Shown here: piece by piece, positions 33,856 to 42,091 of the stretch
How the letters are laid out: every line of letters starts with the position of its first letter
How positions within the stretch are numbered: position 1 is the first letter of the stretch
Assembly (NCBI GenBank): GCA_017398585.1
Contig: JAFQFS010000125.1
Span: forward strand, 1 to 45,839
Reading direction: 5' to 3'
DNA from: Clostridia bacterium
GTDB taxonomy: Bacteria; Bacillota; Clostridia; Oscillospirales; CAG-272
Length of the DNA stretch: 45,839 bases
Program-made: the position numbers and the translations under genes
The notes under the pieces: model-generated
What the model was told of the DNA's origin: nothing
Seen by the model: only the letters and a program-made list of their open reading frames with translations
Database searches by the model: none

Positions 33856-35646
33856 ATGAAAAAGGTGTTATCCCTTGTTCTCGCCATGATTACGGCCGCA
33901 TCGGTCATGGCAGGATGTACCACTCTTGAAAAAGACGAAACCGGCAACTACGACAAAGGTGCCATTATTGACATGTACCTGACCACTGAGGTATATGACT
34001 TTGACCCCCAGAGAAGCATTACCGATGACGCAATGCTCAAGATCTACAGCCTGATCTACGAAGGTCTCACCACCATCAATGAAAACGGCAAGTGGGAAAA
34101 GGCTCTTATGAAGAACTATAAGGTTGAAAAGGATGCAGACGGTGAATTCAGCATTCTGATCACCCTTAACAACACCAGATGGAGCGACGGCCGTACCGTT
34201 CAGGCGGCTGACCTTGTTTACTCCTGGAAGAGACTTCTCGACCCGGACGCAACCAGCGAAGCAGCTTCTCTCCTTTACGACATCAAGAACGCTCGTGATG
34301 TAAAGACCGGCGACGCTACCGTTGACGACCTCGGTATCGCTGCAGTTGACACCTACGTTCTTCAGGTTGAATTCGAACAGAAGGTCGACCTCGATCTCTT
34401 CTTCGAAAACTGCTCCTCCATCGCGCTTGTACCGCTTCGTGAAGACGTTATCACGAGATACAAGGATGCTAACGACATGGAAATCTGGGCTCAGAAGTCC
34501 ACTTCCATCGTAACCAACGGTCCGTTCTGCCCGAAGGAAATCATCTACGGCAACACCCTTCGTCTCGAACGTTCTTCCTACTACTATCTTGATGCGGAAA
34601 AGGAAGAACCCCTTGACAAGTTCGTTATCCCGTACAGACTTCTTACCACCTACAGCACCGGCAACGCAGACGCTCAGCTCGCTGCTCTTACCTCCGGCGG
34701 TATCTTCTACAATGGCGAAATCCCGATGTCCGCTCGTGCTCAGTACGCGGGTGACGCTACCATCACCGATATGATGGGTACTCATACTTACGTATTCAAC
34801 ACCAACAACGACCTGTTCGCGAAGCCGGAAGTCCGTAAGGCTCTTTCCATGGCGATCGACCGTAACCAGATCGTTTCCATCGTAACCTATGCAAAGCCCG
34901 CTACCGGTTATGTTCCCTACAAGGTATTCGATACCAAGTCCGGCACTTCCTTCCGTGAAGTCGGCGGCAACATCCTTTCCTCTACCGCAGATGCTGCAGG
35001 CGCTAAGAGCCTTCTCTCTTCCGCAGGCGTTAACGGCGGTTCCTTCACCCTTACCGTCCGCAACAACGAAGTTGACCTCGCGATCGCTGAATATGTTGCA
35101 GGCGTATGGGGCGACCTCGGTTTCAATGTAACCGTTGAAGCTGTTAAGTCCACCGCAAACTCCACCGACTCCACCATCTATGTTGACAACTTCCAGGCTC
35201 TCTACGATTCCGGTGAATTCGATGTTATCGGTATCGACATGATGATGCTTTCCACCGACGCGTTCTCCGCACTGTCTCAGTTCGCAGTATCCTTCTCCGG
35301 TAACGGTGTGGATATGGATTCCGAAAACTATGACCTCTACGGCCACATTTCCGGTTATGCAAGCGAAGATTACAATGCGCTGATCGAATCCGCTTACGCT
35401 GAAAAGGACAGAGCTGCAAGAGCTACCATCCTCCATCAGGCAGAAGCAAAGCTCCTTGAAGATATGCCTGTAATCCCGGTAATCTTCCTTCAGGACGCTT
35501 ACCTCTACCTCGGCGAACTCTCCGGTATCGGTACTAACTACTACGGCACCAGAGACTTCAACGATACTCAGCTCAAGGATTACATGACTTATAAGGCAAG
35601 AACCGCATCCGCAAGCGAAGGCAACGCTGAAGGCGGTCAGGGCTAA
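33856..35646 (+). CDS. oligopeptide ABC transporter substrate-binding lipoprotein (OppA-like)
   Basis: This 596-residue family-5 solute-binding protein is anchored by a lipobox at C21 (VMAGC). Family features are YDFDPQRSITDDAMLKIYS, TRWSDGRTVQAADLVYSWKR, TNGPFCPKEI, KPEVRKALSMAIDRNQIV and a C-terminal phrase MPVIPVIFLQDAYLY. It probably captures peptides outside the membrane. Codon use differs from its neighbours (frequent CTT, TCC, AAG and GCT), suggesting high expression, in line with its strong promoter and GAGGAGG site. No permease or ATPase genes are adjacent, so it must use a transporter encoded elsewhere. Confidence 0.93.
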   Translation: MKKVLSLVLAMITAASVMAGCTTLEKDETGNYDKGAIIDMYLTTEVYDFDPQRSITDDAMLKIYSLIYEGLTTINENGKWEKALMKNYKVEKDADGEFSILITLNNTRWSDGRTVQAADLVYSWKRLLDPDATSEAASLLYDIKNARDVKTGDATVDDLGIAAVDTYVLQVEFEQKVDLDLFFENCSSIALVPLREDVITRYKDANDMEIWAQKSTSIVTNGPFCPKEIIYGNTLRLERSSYYYLDAEKEEPLDKFVIPYRLLTTYSTGNADAQLAALTSGGIFYNGEIPMSARAQYAGDATITDMMGTHTYVFNTNNDLFAKPEVRKALSMAIDRNQIVSIVTYAKPATGYVPYKVFDTKSGTSFREVGGNILSSTADAAGAKSLLSSAGVNGGSFTLTVRNNEVDLAIAEYVAGVWGDLGFNVTVEAVKSTANSTDSTIYVDNFQALYDSGEFDVIGIDMMMLSTDAFSALSQFAVSFSGNGVDMDSENYDLYGHISGYASEDYNALIESAYAEKDRAARATILHQAEAKLLEDMPVIPVIFLQDAYLYLGELSGIGTNYYGTRDFNDTQLKDYMTYKARTASASEGNAEGGQG

Positions 35647-35667
35647 TATTAACGTAACCGCAAATGA

Positions 35668-35700
35668 AAAAAACGGGGAGTAAAACTTCCCGTTTTTTTG
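35668..35700 (+). terminator. terminator of the oppA-like gene
   Basis: AACGGGGAGT and ACTTCCCGTT form a stem around a three-base loop, followed by TTTTTTT. Confidence 0.9.
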
Positions 35701-35706
35701 GGCAAA

Positions 35707-35752
35707 GGAAAGATTTGAAGGGGTACTTTATCAAAAAGTACCCCGATCTTCC
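35707..35752. repeat. diverged palindromic element (GGGGTACTTT core)
   Basis: GGGGTACTTT and AAAGTACCCC pair around a short loop, with an outer stem GGAAAGAT/ATCTTCC. It resembles the dispersed palindromic element in layout but has a different core and lacks the AAAAACTT tail, so it may be a relative or a second terminator. Confidence 0.55.
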
Positions 35753-35797
35753 CGGTGCCGGTTTTTTACCTATTCTAGAAAACGACAGGAGTGTGTT

Positions 35798-36376
35798 ATG
35801 CCTGAAACGTTCCATTCACCGCAGCAGGTCAAGGTGTTTATCCTGTACCTTCTTGAAAAGATCGGGTATCCGCTTGACTACAACGATATCGCTACCATCG
35901 TGATCCGCGACGGTTATGTGGATTATTTTGATTTTGTGACGTACTTCCATGAATTGCTGGAAGACAATCATATTCAGAGGATTCAGCGCGACGGGGCCGA
36001 AAATGAGCCGGGTGCCGCTGACCGTGATTCTTACGCGGTGTCCGATACCGGACGCCTGATCGCCAAAGGACTGGCGGACGATCTGCTTCTCGCGGCAGTC
36101 CGCGAGAAAAGTTATATCAGCGCCATGCGGCATCTGTCACTGGAAAAACGCGGTGCTGTTCTTCATCATGACATTGAGCCGAACGGGGACGGGACATATA
36201 ATTTCCACTGTTCCATCAAGGACTGCGACGGTCTGGCGTTCGATCTCACTCTCCGTGCCGATTCCTTCATGCAGGCTTCCCGTATGCGGATGAATTTCGA
36301 GGACAAGCCCGATGTTGTTTACCGCGGGCTGGTTGCTCTCGTTACGGGAAATGTGAACTACCTTTTTGAAAAATGA
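35798..36376 (+). CDS. DUF4364-family protein, probable winged-helix
   Basis: This 192-residue cytosolic protein resembles the DUF4364 family of Clostridia. The first 90 residues look like a winged helix (VKVFILYLLEKIGYPLDYND, FVTYFHELLEDNHI, YAVSDTGRLIAKGL), similar in feel to PadR-type regulators. The C-terminal half is a mixed alpha/beta domain with YNFHCSIKDCDGLAFDLTL. A regulatory role is plausible but unproven. AGGAG precedes the ATG, and a terminator follows. Confidence 0.75.
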   Translation: MPETFHSPQQVKVFILYLLEKIGYPLDYNDIATIVIRDGYVDYFDFVTYFHELLEDNHIQRIQRDGAENEPGAADRDSYAVSDTGRLIAKGLADDLLLAAVREKSYISAMRHLSLEKRGAVLHHDIEPNGDGTYNFHCSIKDCDGLAFDLTLRADSFMQASRMRMNFEDKPDVVYRGLVALVTGNVNYLFEK

Positions 36377-36382
36377 GTGGCA

Positions 36383-36430
36383 GGTCCGACGATTTGCCGA
36401 TTACAGGGTGGAGGATCGGACTGTATTTTT
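36383..36430 (+). terminator. probable terminator of the DUF4364 gene
   Basis: GTCCGA (36384-36389) pairs with TCGGAC (36416-36421), with a 26-base loop, followed by TGTATTTTT. Confidence 0.6.
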
Positions 36431-36494
36431 GCATATTATGTGAGAAAAATATTCATTTTCTGCTTGAAAATGTTAAAAAAATTTTGTGTATCTA

Positions 36495-36522
36495 TTGACA
36501 AATTCGTGATTTGTGATATAAT
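36495..36522 (+). promoter_or_regulatory. sigma-A promoter for the sigma-factor gene
   Basis: A perfect TTGACA (36495-36500), a 16-base spacer and a perfect TATAAT (36517-36522), 41 bases before the start codon. It should be strong. Confidence 0.88.
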
Positions 36523-36563
36523 CTATTTAGAGAAAAACTATATTTCTTTTTCGGGGTGCCGCA

Positions 36564-37178
36564 ATGGAGAATGAATTGCGGGAACTGCTTGCCGGGGTGC
36601 AGCGGGAGGACGAAAGCGCGTTTGAACGTCTGGCGGAATTGTATAATTCGCTGACAGAGAGCGCGGTTCACCGTTTTGCGCCGTCTTTTGGGATTTCAGA
36701 AGATCCCGACAGGAGAGACAACGTATACGATATGGATGATCTCAGACAGTACGCAGCGATGGCACTGTACCGTGCGGCGGCTGCCTACCGTCCCGATGAC
36801 GAGGGACGGAAGGTAAGTTTCGGGTTGTACGCGAAAGTGTGCATCCGGAATGCGATGATCTCCGAACTCAGAAAGTACCGGCGTGAAATGAAAAAACGTA
36901 CGGTGCGGGAGAAGTCGGGGGACGAGCGGAAACGGCGTACGAAAGGCTGCATCGCGGCGGAGGATCCGCTTTACCGGATCGTATCCGACGAAGGGATGTA
37001 CAGGACTCTGGAGATGTTCCGTTCTACGCTGTCCGGTTACGAAAAAGAAGTATTTGAATATTATATTGTTGGCAAGTCCATTACGGAAATCGCTGAAAGA
37101 CTTGGGAAAGATGAAAAGTCTGTCAGCAACGCTTTATATCGTATGAAAGTTAAGATAAGAGGACTTCTGAAAAATTAA
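36564..37178 (+). CDS. sigma-70 family RNA polymerase sigma factor (SigH-like)
   Basis: This 204-residue sigma factor has region 2 (MDDLRQYAAMALYRAAAAYRP, then FGLYAKVCIRNAMISELRKY) and region 4 (LSGYEKEVFEYYIVGKSITEI and a helix-turn-helix in AERLGKDEKSVSNALYRMK). Region 3 is replaced by a short basic linker. The layout matches the sporulation factor SigH group and related short sigma factors. Which regulon it controls is unknown. It is driven by a consensus sigma-A promoter; the ribosome site is weak. Confidence 0.85.
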   Translation: MENELRELLAGVQREDESAFERLAELYNSLTESAVHRFAPSFGISEDPDRRDNVYDMDDLRQYAAMALYRAAAAYRPDDEGRKVSFGLYAKVCIRNAMISELRKYRREMKKRTVREKSGDERKRRTKGCIAAEDPLYRIVSDEGMYRTLEMFRSTLSGYEKEVFEYYIVGKSITEIAERLGKDEKSVSNALYRMKVKIRGLLKN

Positions 37179-37206
37179 TACTGTATTTTAAACCCCATGC
37201 GGGATT

Positions 37207-37280
37207 TAGAATAAATACGCCCGAATAGCTTAACTCAAGAGCGTTGTTTTCAAAGGTGACGGTGAGAGTCCGCCGAGGGC
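37207..37280 (+). ncRNA. possible structured leader of the zinc-ribbon gene
   Basis: A -10-like TAGAAT (37207-37212) would start RNA near 37219, exactly where GCCC (37219-37222) begins; it can pair with GGGC at 37277-37280. Inside are a possible arm GCTTAACTCAAGAGC and a stem GG..CGG/CCG..CC with the loop TGAGAGT. Together they suggest a three-way junction of about 62 bases. No known riboswitch or tRNA is recognised. Confidence 0.4.
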
Positions 37281-37321
37281 AGAAATTTCTTCAACCAATT
37301 TTTAAAAGCGAGGAACAAAAG

Positions 37322-37603
37322 ATGTACGAGGACAAGACCTTAAAGTGTAAGGAATGTGGCAACGAATTCGTTTTCACCGCTGGTGAACAGGAATTCTACG
37401 CAGAAAAGGGCTTCCAGAACGAACCCCAGAGATGCAAGGCATGCCGCGACAAGAGAAAGAATGCTACCCGCGAAGGTAAGGAAAGAGAAATGTTTACCAC
37501 TGTATGTGCTCAGTGCGGTAAGGAAGCTAAGGTTCCCTTCCAGCCCAGCAACGACAGACCGGTATACTGCTCCGAATGCTTCGCAGCTATGAAGCAGCAG
37601 TAA
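37322..37603 (+). CDS. double zinc-ribbon protein
   Basis: This 93-residue protein has four CxxC pairs: C9/C12, C38/C41, C62/C65 and C83/C86, enough for two zinc ribbons. The N-terminal ribbon (LKCKECGNEFVFTAGEQEFY) resembles the probable-zinc-ribbon family found in Firmicutes; the second pair (VCAQCGKEAKVPFQP) is like the CxxC ribbons fused to it. It probably binds nucleic acid or the translation machinery, but its role is unknown. Codon use suggests high expression. The ATG at 37322 follows GCGAGGA. Apparently structured RNA lies on both sides. Confidence 0.85.
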   Translation: MYEDKTLKCKECGNEFVFTAGEQEFYAEKGFQNEPQRCKACRDKRKNATREGKEREMFTTVCAQCGKEAKVPFQPSNDRPVYCSECFAAMKQQ

Positions 37604-37704
37604 TCTGATCGAACAGATTTGCTGTTGAGTTTCCGCTTGCTCACGGTGTACGCATAGTACGTTCATCGGATGTGTACACGGACGAAGATAAACTCAATAC
37701 ACAG
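37604..37704 (+). ncRNA. structured 3' region after the zinc-ribbon gene
   Basis: TTGAGTTT (37625-37632) pairs with AAACTCAA (37690-37697) and encloses a second stem GTGTAC (37646-37651)/GTACAC (37674-37679). A small hairpin AACAG/CTGTT (37612-37626) precedes it. It lies between the stop and the terminator and could be a stable 3' RNA. No family is recognised. Confidence 0.4.
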
Positions 37705-37737
37705 ACAAGAGGTGCTTTTGGTACCTCTTTTTTGTTT
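37705..37737 (+). terminator. terminator after the zinc-ribbon gene
   Basis: AAGAGGT and ACCTCTT form a stem followed by TTTTTGTTTT. Confidence 0.82.
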
Positions 37738-37815
37738 TGAAAATGTGAAATCGTCAGAAAAAAAGTTTTTTCGCGGTATTTGTTGAAGATTGATATATAC
37801 AAAACGCGCGAAGTG

Positions 37816-37824
37816 TGATATAAT
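37816..37824 (+). promoter_or_regulatory. extended -10 promoter for rlmB
   Basis: TGA followed by TATAAT (37819-37824) forms an extended -10. A weak -35, TATACA, lies 17 bases upstream. The leader to rlmB is about 95 bases. Confidence 0.6.
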
Positions 37825-37925
37825 TAATGTGTATATTTATAAGATGCATTTTTATGCCCTGAACGGAGCCGGTTTGCCGGCGGCGGATCGGGTAGTTTTC
37901 AGCAATGGAGTAAACAATTTTCAAT

Positions 37926-38801
37926 ATGGAAGAAAGAATAAAAAAGAAATACGATGGGGCGCGGAACGGGAAAACCGGTGGTGCGTCCCGCAAACCAGGA
38001 GAAAGTCGTGACCGCAGACCCGGTTCCGGACGTCCGAACGACCGTCCGCAGAGAGAACGAGAGTTCGAACGCCGTGAAAACGTCGTGGTCGGACGCAACG
38101 CGGTGCGCGAACTTCTCGCGTCCGATACGCCGGTGGACAAAATCCTTGTGTCCGGCAGAGAAGGCTCCGTGGTCGCGCTGATCGCGCAGGCGAAGGAGCG
38201 CAGGATCCCGATCGTGGATTCCGATTCGGCTGCACTGGACCGTCTGGCCGGCGGCGAAAACCATCAGGGAATTGCCGCATACGTTGCGGAGAAGGAATAT
38301 TCCACCATTGAGGAGATTCTTGAAACGGCAGCGGAACGCGGGGAAAAGCCCCTGATCGTTGTGTGCGACGGCATCGAGGATCCGCACAACCTTGGTGCGG
38401 TGATCCGCTGTGCGGAGTGCGCCGGGGCTCATGGTGTCATCATTCCGGAACGGCGTGCGTGCGGTCTGACACCGGCGGTGTCCAAGGCATCGGCGGGTGC
38501 GATCCTTCACATGAAGATCGCGAGAGTCGGCAACATTGCGCAGACCATTGAAAAGCTTAAGGACAGCGGGATCTGGACGTTTGCGGCGGAAGCAGGAGGG
38601 ATCGACTTCTATGAAGCGGATTTCAATCTCCCGTGTGCAATCGTTCTCGGAGGAGAAGACAGCGGCGTCAGCCGTCTGGTGAAGGAACGTTGTGATTTCA
38701 CTATCTCCATCCCGATGTACGGTCATGTAAACTCGCTTAACGTTTCCACGGCGGCTTCTGTCCTGCTCACCCGCGCGGCGAGAATGCAGAGACAGGGATA
38801 A
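37926..38801 (+). CDS. rlmB: 23S rRNA 2'-O-ribose methyltransferase (TrmH/RlmB family)
   Basis: This SPOUT-fold methyltransferase is expected to methylate a guanosine ribose in 23S rRNA. The substrate-binding domain starts at VVVGRNAVRELLASDTPVD (about residue 53), and the catalytic motifs are VVCDGIEDPHNLGAVIRCAE, IVLGGEDSGVSRLVKE and IPMYGHVNSLNVSTAASVLL. Before them is a basic, probably disordered N-terminal extension of about 50 residues (rich in R, G, P). The length is 291 residues. The ribosome site before the ATG at 37926 is weak. Confidence 0.92.
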   Translation: MEERIKKKYDGARNGKTGGASRKPGESRDRRPGSGRPNDRPQREREFERRENVVVGRNAVRELLASDTPVDKILVSGREGSVVALIAQAKERRIPIVDSDSAALDRLAGGENHQGIAAYVAEKEYSTIEEILETAAERGEKPLIVVCDGIEDPHNLGAVIRCAECAGAHGVIIPERRACGLTPAVSKASAGAILHMKIARVGNIAQTIEKLKDSGIWTFAAEAGGIDFYEADFNLPCAIVLGGEDSGVSRLVKERCDFTISIPMYGHVNSLNVSTAASVLLTRAARMQRQG

Positions 38802-38897
38802 GACGCCGCGGAATTCCGCGACTCTTTGGTAGATAAATACGTTTCCAGCATAGGAAAGGAAGGACTGCGGCATACAGCGGCGGTCAATGTACTTAAT

Positions 38898-41891
38898 ATG
38901 GCTAAAAATAAGAAAAACAAGAAAGAAAATTCGGGGGACGCCCTGTTCGGCAGACTCGGACGCGGTTCGGCGAAAAAAGACAAGACGGCGGAAGAGGAAG
39001 AGCTTTTTGCGTTTGAAACGGAAGAAGCCGAAGCGGAGGAATACGATTCCATCGATATCACGGAGGACGCGGATCCGTCCGACAGTGAGCTGGATATCAA
39101 TGAGCTTCTGCGCAAATATATGCCGGAATATTCGGACGGCGAATCTTCCTCCGGCGGCTCGGGTTCGGGCGTTCTTTCCCGTCTGAAGCAGACGAGAGCG
39201 GACACGGAGATGATGCCGGAAAGCGAAGCGGATGATCAACTGATTTCCGCGCTCGATTCGGTTTTCTCGCAGTCCTTTGAGGAACAGGCGGAAGAACCGG
39301 TGATGACGGGGGAGGCGGAAGAGCTTCCCATGGAGGAAATCGTCGAAGAATTCGAGGAAGAACTTCCGGAAAAAACGCAGAAGAACACGTCTTCCGGAAA
39401 GGGAGGACTGTTCGGACGGAAAAACAAGCAGAAGGAACCGGAGCAGCCCGTTGACGAATTTGCCCTTGAAGCGGAAGAACCTTTCGAGGCGTACGAGGAA
39501 GAGCCGGCGGATGATTCGGAGCTTGAAGGAGAGACTCTCCCTTCGGCGGACGAATGGCTGGCAGAAGAACCGGAAGAAAAGACAAAGAAAAAACGTTTTG
39601 GCTTCGGTTTCCGTAAAAAGAAGAAGGAAAAGAACGTTACTGCAGAAGAGAATACGATTCTCGCGGATGACGAGCGGACGGAAGGCGTGCTTCCGGAAGG
39701 AGATATCCTTGCGGAAGAGCTGCTCGGAGATCTCCCGGAAGAATTCGGTGGAATTTTGGCAGAACTGGAGCTGTCCGGAGAAATTCCGGAAGAAGCGGAC
39801 GCTGCTGCGGATGTACCGGAGCTTTCTCTGGAGGAATCGACGGTTGCAGAAGAAACCGAAATCTCGGAAGCGGAACTCGAGGAAGAAACGGAGCCGGAAG
39901 AAATAACCGAACTTCGACTCGATCTCGGAACGGAATTTGCTCCGGAAAACGAAGGCGGTGCGGATTTCGAGCCTGCGAAGAATGAAAATTTTGCGGAAGA
40001 CGACTTCGACGAGCAGATCGACCCCACCGATATGAATCTCATGATCGCGTTCGGTCTGGACAGCGAGGGCGACAAAAAGGCGGATAAGGCGAAGGAACTC
40101 GGTGACCGCCTGGAAGCGAAGCAGCAGTCTCACGATGCGAAGAAGGTACAGCTCGACCGTCCCGAATTCGTTGACAAGTCCCAGACACCGAAGATCCGCA
40201 AGGAATTCAAGTACCGCGGCATTTCGCTCTGGATGAAGTTCGGCCTGTGCCTGATCTTCACCGTTCTGCTGATGCTGTTCGAAAACATCGAAGTGTTGAC
40301 CAAGCTGTTCACCGGTTCGCCGAAGCAGTTCGGCGGTGCGTTTGACCCCGCCGTTTACCCGACGGTATACATCATGGTGAGTCTGCAGCTCATGCTTCTT
40401 GCATGTCTCTGTGCATACGAACAGATCGCCAACGGTTTCAAATACCTGTTCCGCGGCGTTCCGAAGCCGGAATCGATGCTGTCCATTCTGACGGTGATCG
40501 GTATTCTGTACTCGGTGGTCCTCGTGCGTGTGAACAGCGGTGAACCGGTCATGTTCAACTTTATGGTTGCGCTGACTGCACTCTTCACACTGATTTATGC
40601 GATCTACAACCACAAGCGCGAAGTGCTGAACTTCCGTATTGTTGGCAACAAGAAGCCCAAGCATATCGTTCGCCGTCTGATGGATGAAGAATCCGAAGGC
40701 GAAGCGAGAGCGTTTGAAGACAACGACGAAGTCTGCGACGTTATGAAGATCGAGAAGACCGACTTCATTGACGGTTTCTTCGGCAGACTTACCAAGCCGG
40801 ATCCGGCGACGACGCGGTTCATGGTTGCACTTCTCAGTGCAGTCGGTGCCATTGCCGTGATCTTCGGTATTCTTATGAATTTCCGCGGCGGGGAAGCGGA
40901 TGCGGTGCTCGGCACCGTTTACGCGGCTCTGCTGATCGTAGCTCCCCTGTCCATTTACCTGACGTTCAGTTATCCCTTCTACCGCGCGAACGTTGCGGCG
41001 AAGGAATACGACAGTGCCATCATCGGGGATTCTTCCCTCGAGGAATATTCCAATGCGTCCATCATCAGCTTTGACGACAAGAACGTATTCCCGTCCTATT
41101 CCGTCAAGGTGCAGAACATCCGCATTTACAACAATGCGCGTGTGGACCGTGTGTTCTACTATGCTGCGTCCGTCTTTGCATACGCGGGCGGTCCTCTGCA
41201 GGATGTGTTTGAATTTGCGACGCTGGAAATGGGGCATTCGGCGAATGTGAAGATTTTCGATACCGAAGCCGGTTTCCTTGCAACTCAGGTGGACGGCGTC
41301 AACATTTTCTTCGGCAATTCCGAAGCGCTGAAAAATCACGGCTTTGAAATTGATGCGGACGCGGAAGAAGACGACATGGATCTGTCCGACGAACTGTCCG
41401 TTATGTACATGTTCCGCGAGAAGAAGCTCGTTGCGAAGATGTACATCCAGTATGTCATGGATGCGGACATCGATCTGATTCTCAAGCAGTTCTCCGGCAG
41501 CGGCCTGTACGTCTGTGTACGTACGTTCGACCCGAACATTGACGAGCGTATGATCGCGCGCAAACTCAACATGAAGCGCATGCCGCTCAAGATCGTACGT
41601 TATGCAAGCGCGGAAGAAGTGACTTCGTATGAAGAAAAGGTCGACAGCGGTCTGGTGACCTGCGGTTCGCCGAAATCGCTGCTGCAGGTGATCTCGTACT
41701 GCGAAAAGGTTCTGCGTACCAGAAAGACGAACGTTGCGCTCGGCGTTCTCTCCGTTCTGATCGGTACGGGTATTCTCACGCTGCTGCTCCTGTCCAATTC
41801 GATGGGACTGCTGAATTCGCTGTACATCGCAATTTATCAGCTGATCTGGATGATCCCGCTTTCGATTTCGTCCAGAATGTTTATCCGGTAA
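38898..41891 (+). CDS. large acidic membrane protein, probable degenerate P-type ATPase
   Basis: I do not recognise a named family. Residues 1-435 are highly acidic with a few basic clusters and look disordered. Residues 440-997 contain eight likely membrane helices (about 443-465, 489-511, 525-545, 553-571, 640-662, 669-695, 946-968, 974-996), placed as in P1B-type ATPases. Where the phosphorylation motif DKTGT is expected, the text is FDDKNVFP (from D726). The nucleotide-domain strand reads FFGNSEALKNHGF, the TGDN position reads VRTFDPN, and no GDGVND hinge or CPx motif is seen. This suggests an inactive transporter fold. The start is uncertain: the ATG at 38898 has only distant GGAAGG; a TTG at 38826 would add 24 residues. 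Confidence 0.7.
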   Translation: MAKNKKNKKENSGDALFGRLGRGSAKKDKTAEEEELFAFETEEAEAEEYDSIDITEDADPSDSELDINELLRKYMPEYSDGESSSGGSGSGVLSRLKQTRADTEMMPESEADDQLISALDSVFSQSFEEQAEEPVMTGEAEELPMEEIVEEFEEELPEKTQKNTSSGKGGLFGRKNKQKEPEQPVDEFALEAEEPFEAYEEEPADDSELEGETLPSADEWLAEEPEEKTKKKRFGFGFRKKKKEKNVTAEENTILADDERTEGVLPEGDILAEELLGDLPEEFGGILAELELSGEIPEEADAAADVPELSLEESTVAEETEISEAELEEETEPEEITELRLDLGTEFAPENEGGADFEPAKNENFAEDDFDEQIDPTDMNLMIAFGLDSEGDKKADKAKELGDRLEAKQQSHDAKKVQLDRPEFVDKSQTPKIRKEFKYRGISLWMKFGLCLIFTVLLMLFENIEVLTKLFTGSPKQFGGAFDPAVYPTVYIMVSLQLMLLACLCAYEQIANGFKYLFRGVPKPESMLSILTVIGILYSVVLVRVNSGEPVMFNFMVALTALFTLIYAIYNHKREVLNFRIVGNKKPKHIVRRLMDEESEGEARAFEDNDEVCDVMKIEKTDFIDGFFGRLTKPDPATTRFMVALLSAVGAIAVIFGILMNFRGGEADAVLGTVYAALLIVAPLSIYLTFSYPFYRANVAAKEYDSAIIGDSSLEEYSNASIISFDDKNVFPSYSVKVQNIRIYNNARVDRVFYYAASVFAYAGGPLQDVFEFATLEMGHSANVKIFDTEAGFLATQVDGVNIFFGNSEALKNHGFEIDADAEEDDMDLSDELSVMYMFREKKLVAKMYIQYVMDADIDLILKQFSGSGLYVCVRTFDPNIDERMIARKLNMKRMPLKIVRYASAEEVTSYEEKVDSGLVTCGSPKSLLQVISYCEKVLRTRKTNVALGVLSVLIGTGILTLLLLSNSMGLLNSLYIAIYQLIWMIPLSISSRMFIR

Positions 41892-41959
41892 GGGGATGTT
41901 TCCGGGGAGGAACTTTGGGAAAAAAAGTTCCTCCCCGGACCCAACCTCAAAAACTTTTG
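41892..41959. repeat. dispersed palindromic element, copy 4
   Basis: The core TCCGGGGAGGAACTTT (41901-41916) and its complement ending at 41939, then the tail ACCCAACCTCAAAAACTTTT. It starts directly after the stop of the large membrane protein. Confidence 0.82.
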
Positions 41960-42024
41960 AGCGGGATGGATGGGCTTCGTTTGGCTTGAATTTATAGAAA
42001 ACTGTATTTTAACTTTTTATTTAA

Positions 42025-42079
42025 AAGGTTTTTGAAAGGGGTTCGGGGAAAACTTTTTCCTTAAAAAAGTTTTCCCCGA
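42025..42079. repeat. dispersed palindromic element, copy 5 (inverted)
   Basis: The tail AAGGTTTTTGAAAGGGGT then the core TCGGGGAAAACTTTTT and its complement, inverted relative to copy 4 and separated from it by 65 bases of AT-rich sequence. It ends 12 bases before the radical SAM gene. Confidence 0.85.
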
Positions 42080-42091
42080 TCAATTTTTATC

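Noticed and set aside
36377-36574. Small open frame between the DUF4364 and sigma-factor genes
   Set aside because: It covers a terminator and a consensus promoter and has no ribosome site or recognisable features.
37217-37282. tRNA gene in the zinc-ribbon leader
   Set aside because: A D-arm-like stem and four acceptor-like pairs exist, but no anticodon stem forms and the T-loop sequence is wrong.
37899-41339. A 1146-codon open frame on the minus strand opposite rlmB and the large membrane protein gene
   Set aside because: It is a codon-bias shadow of the plus-strand genes: it has no recognisable domains and a composition rich in R, F and H, while the plus-strand frames show clear motifs.
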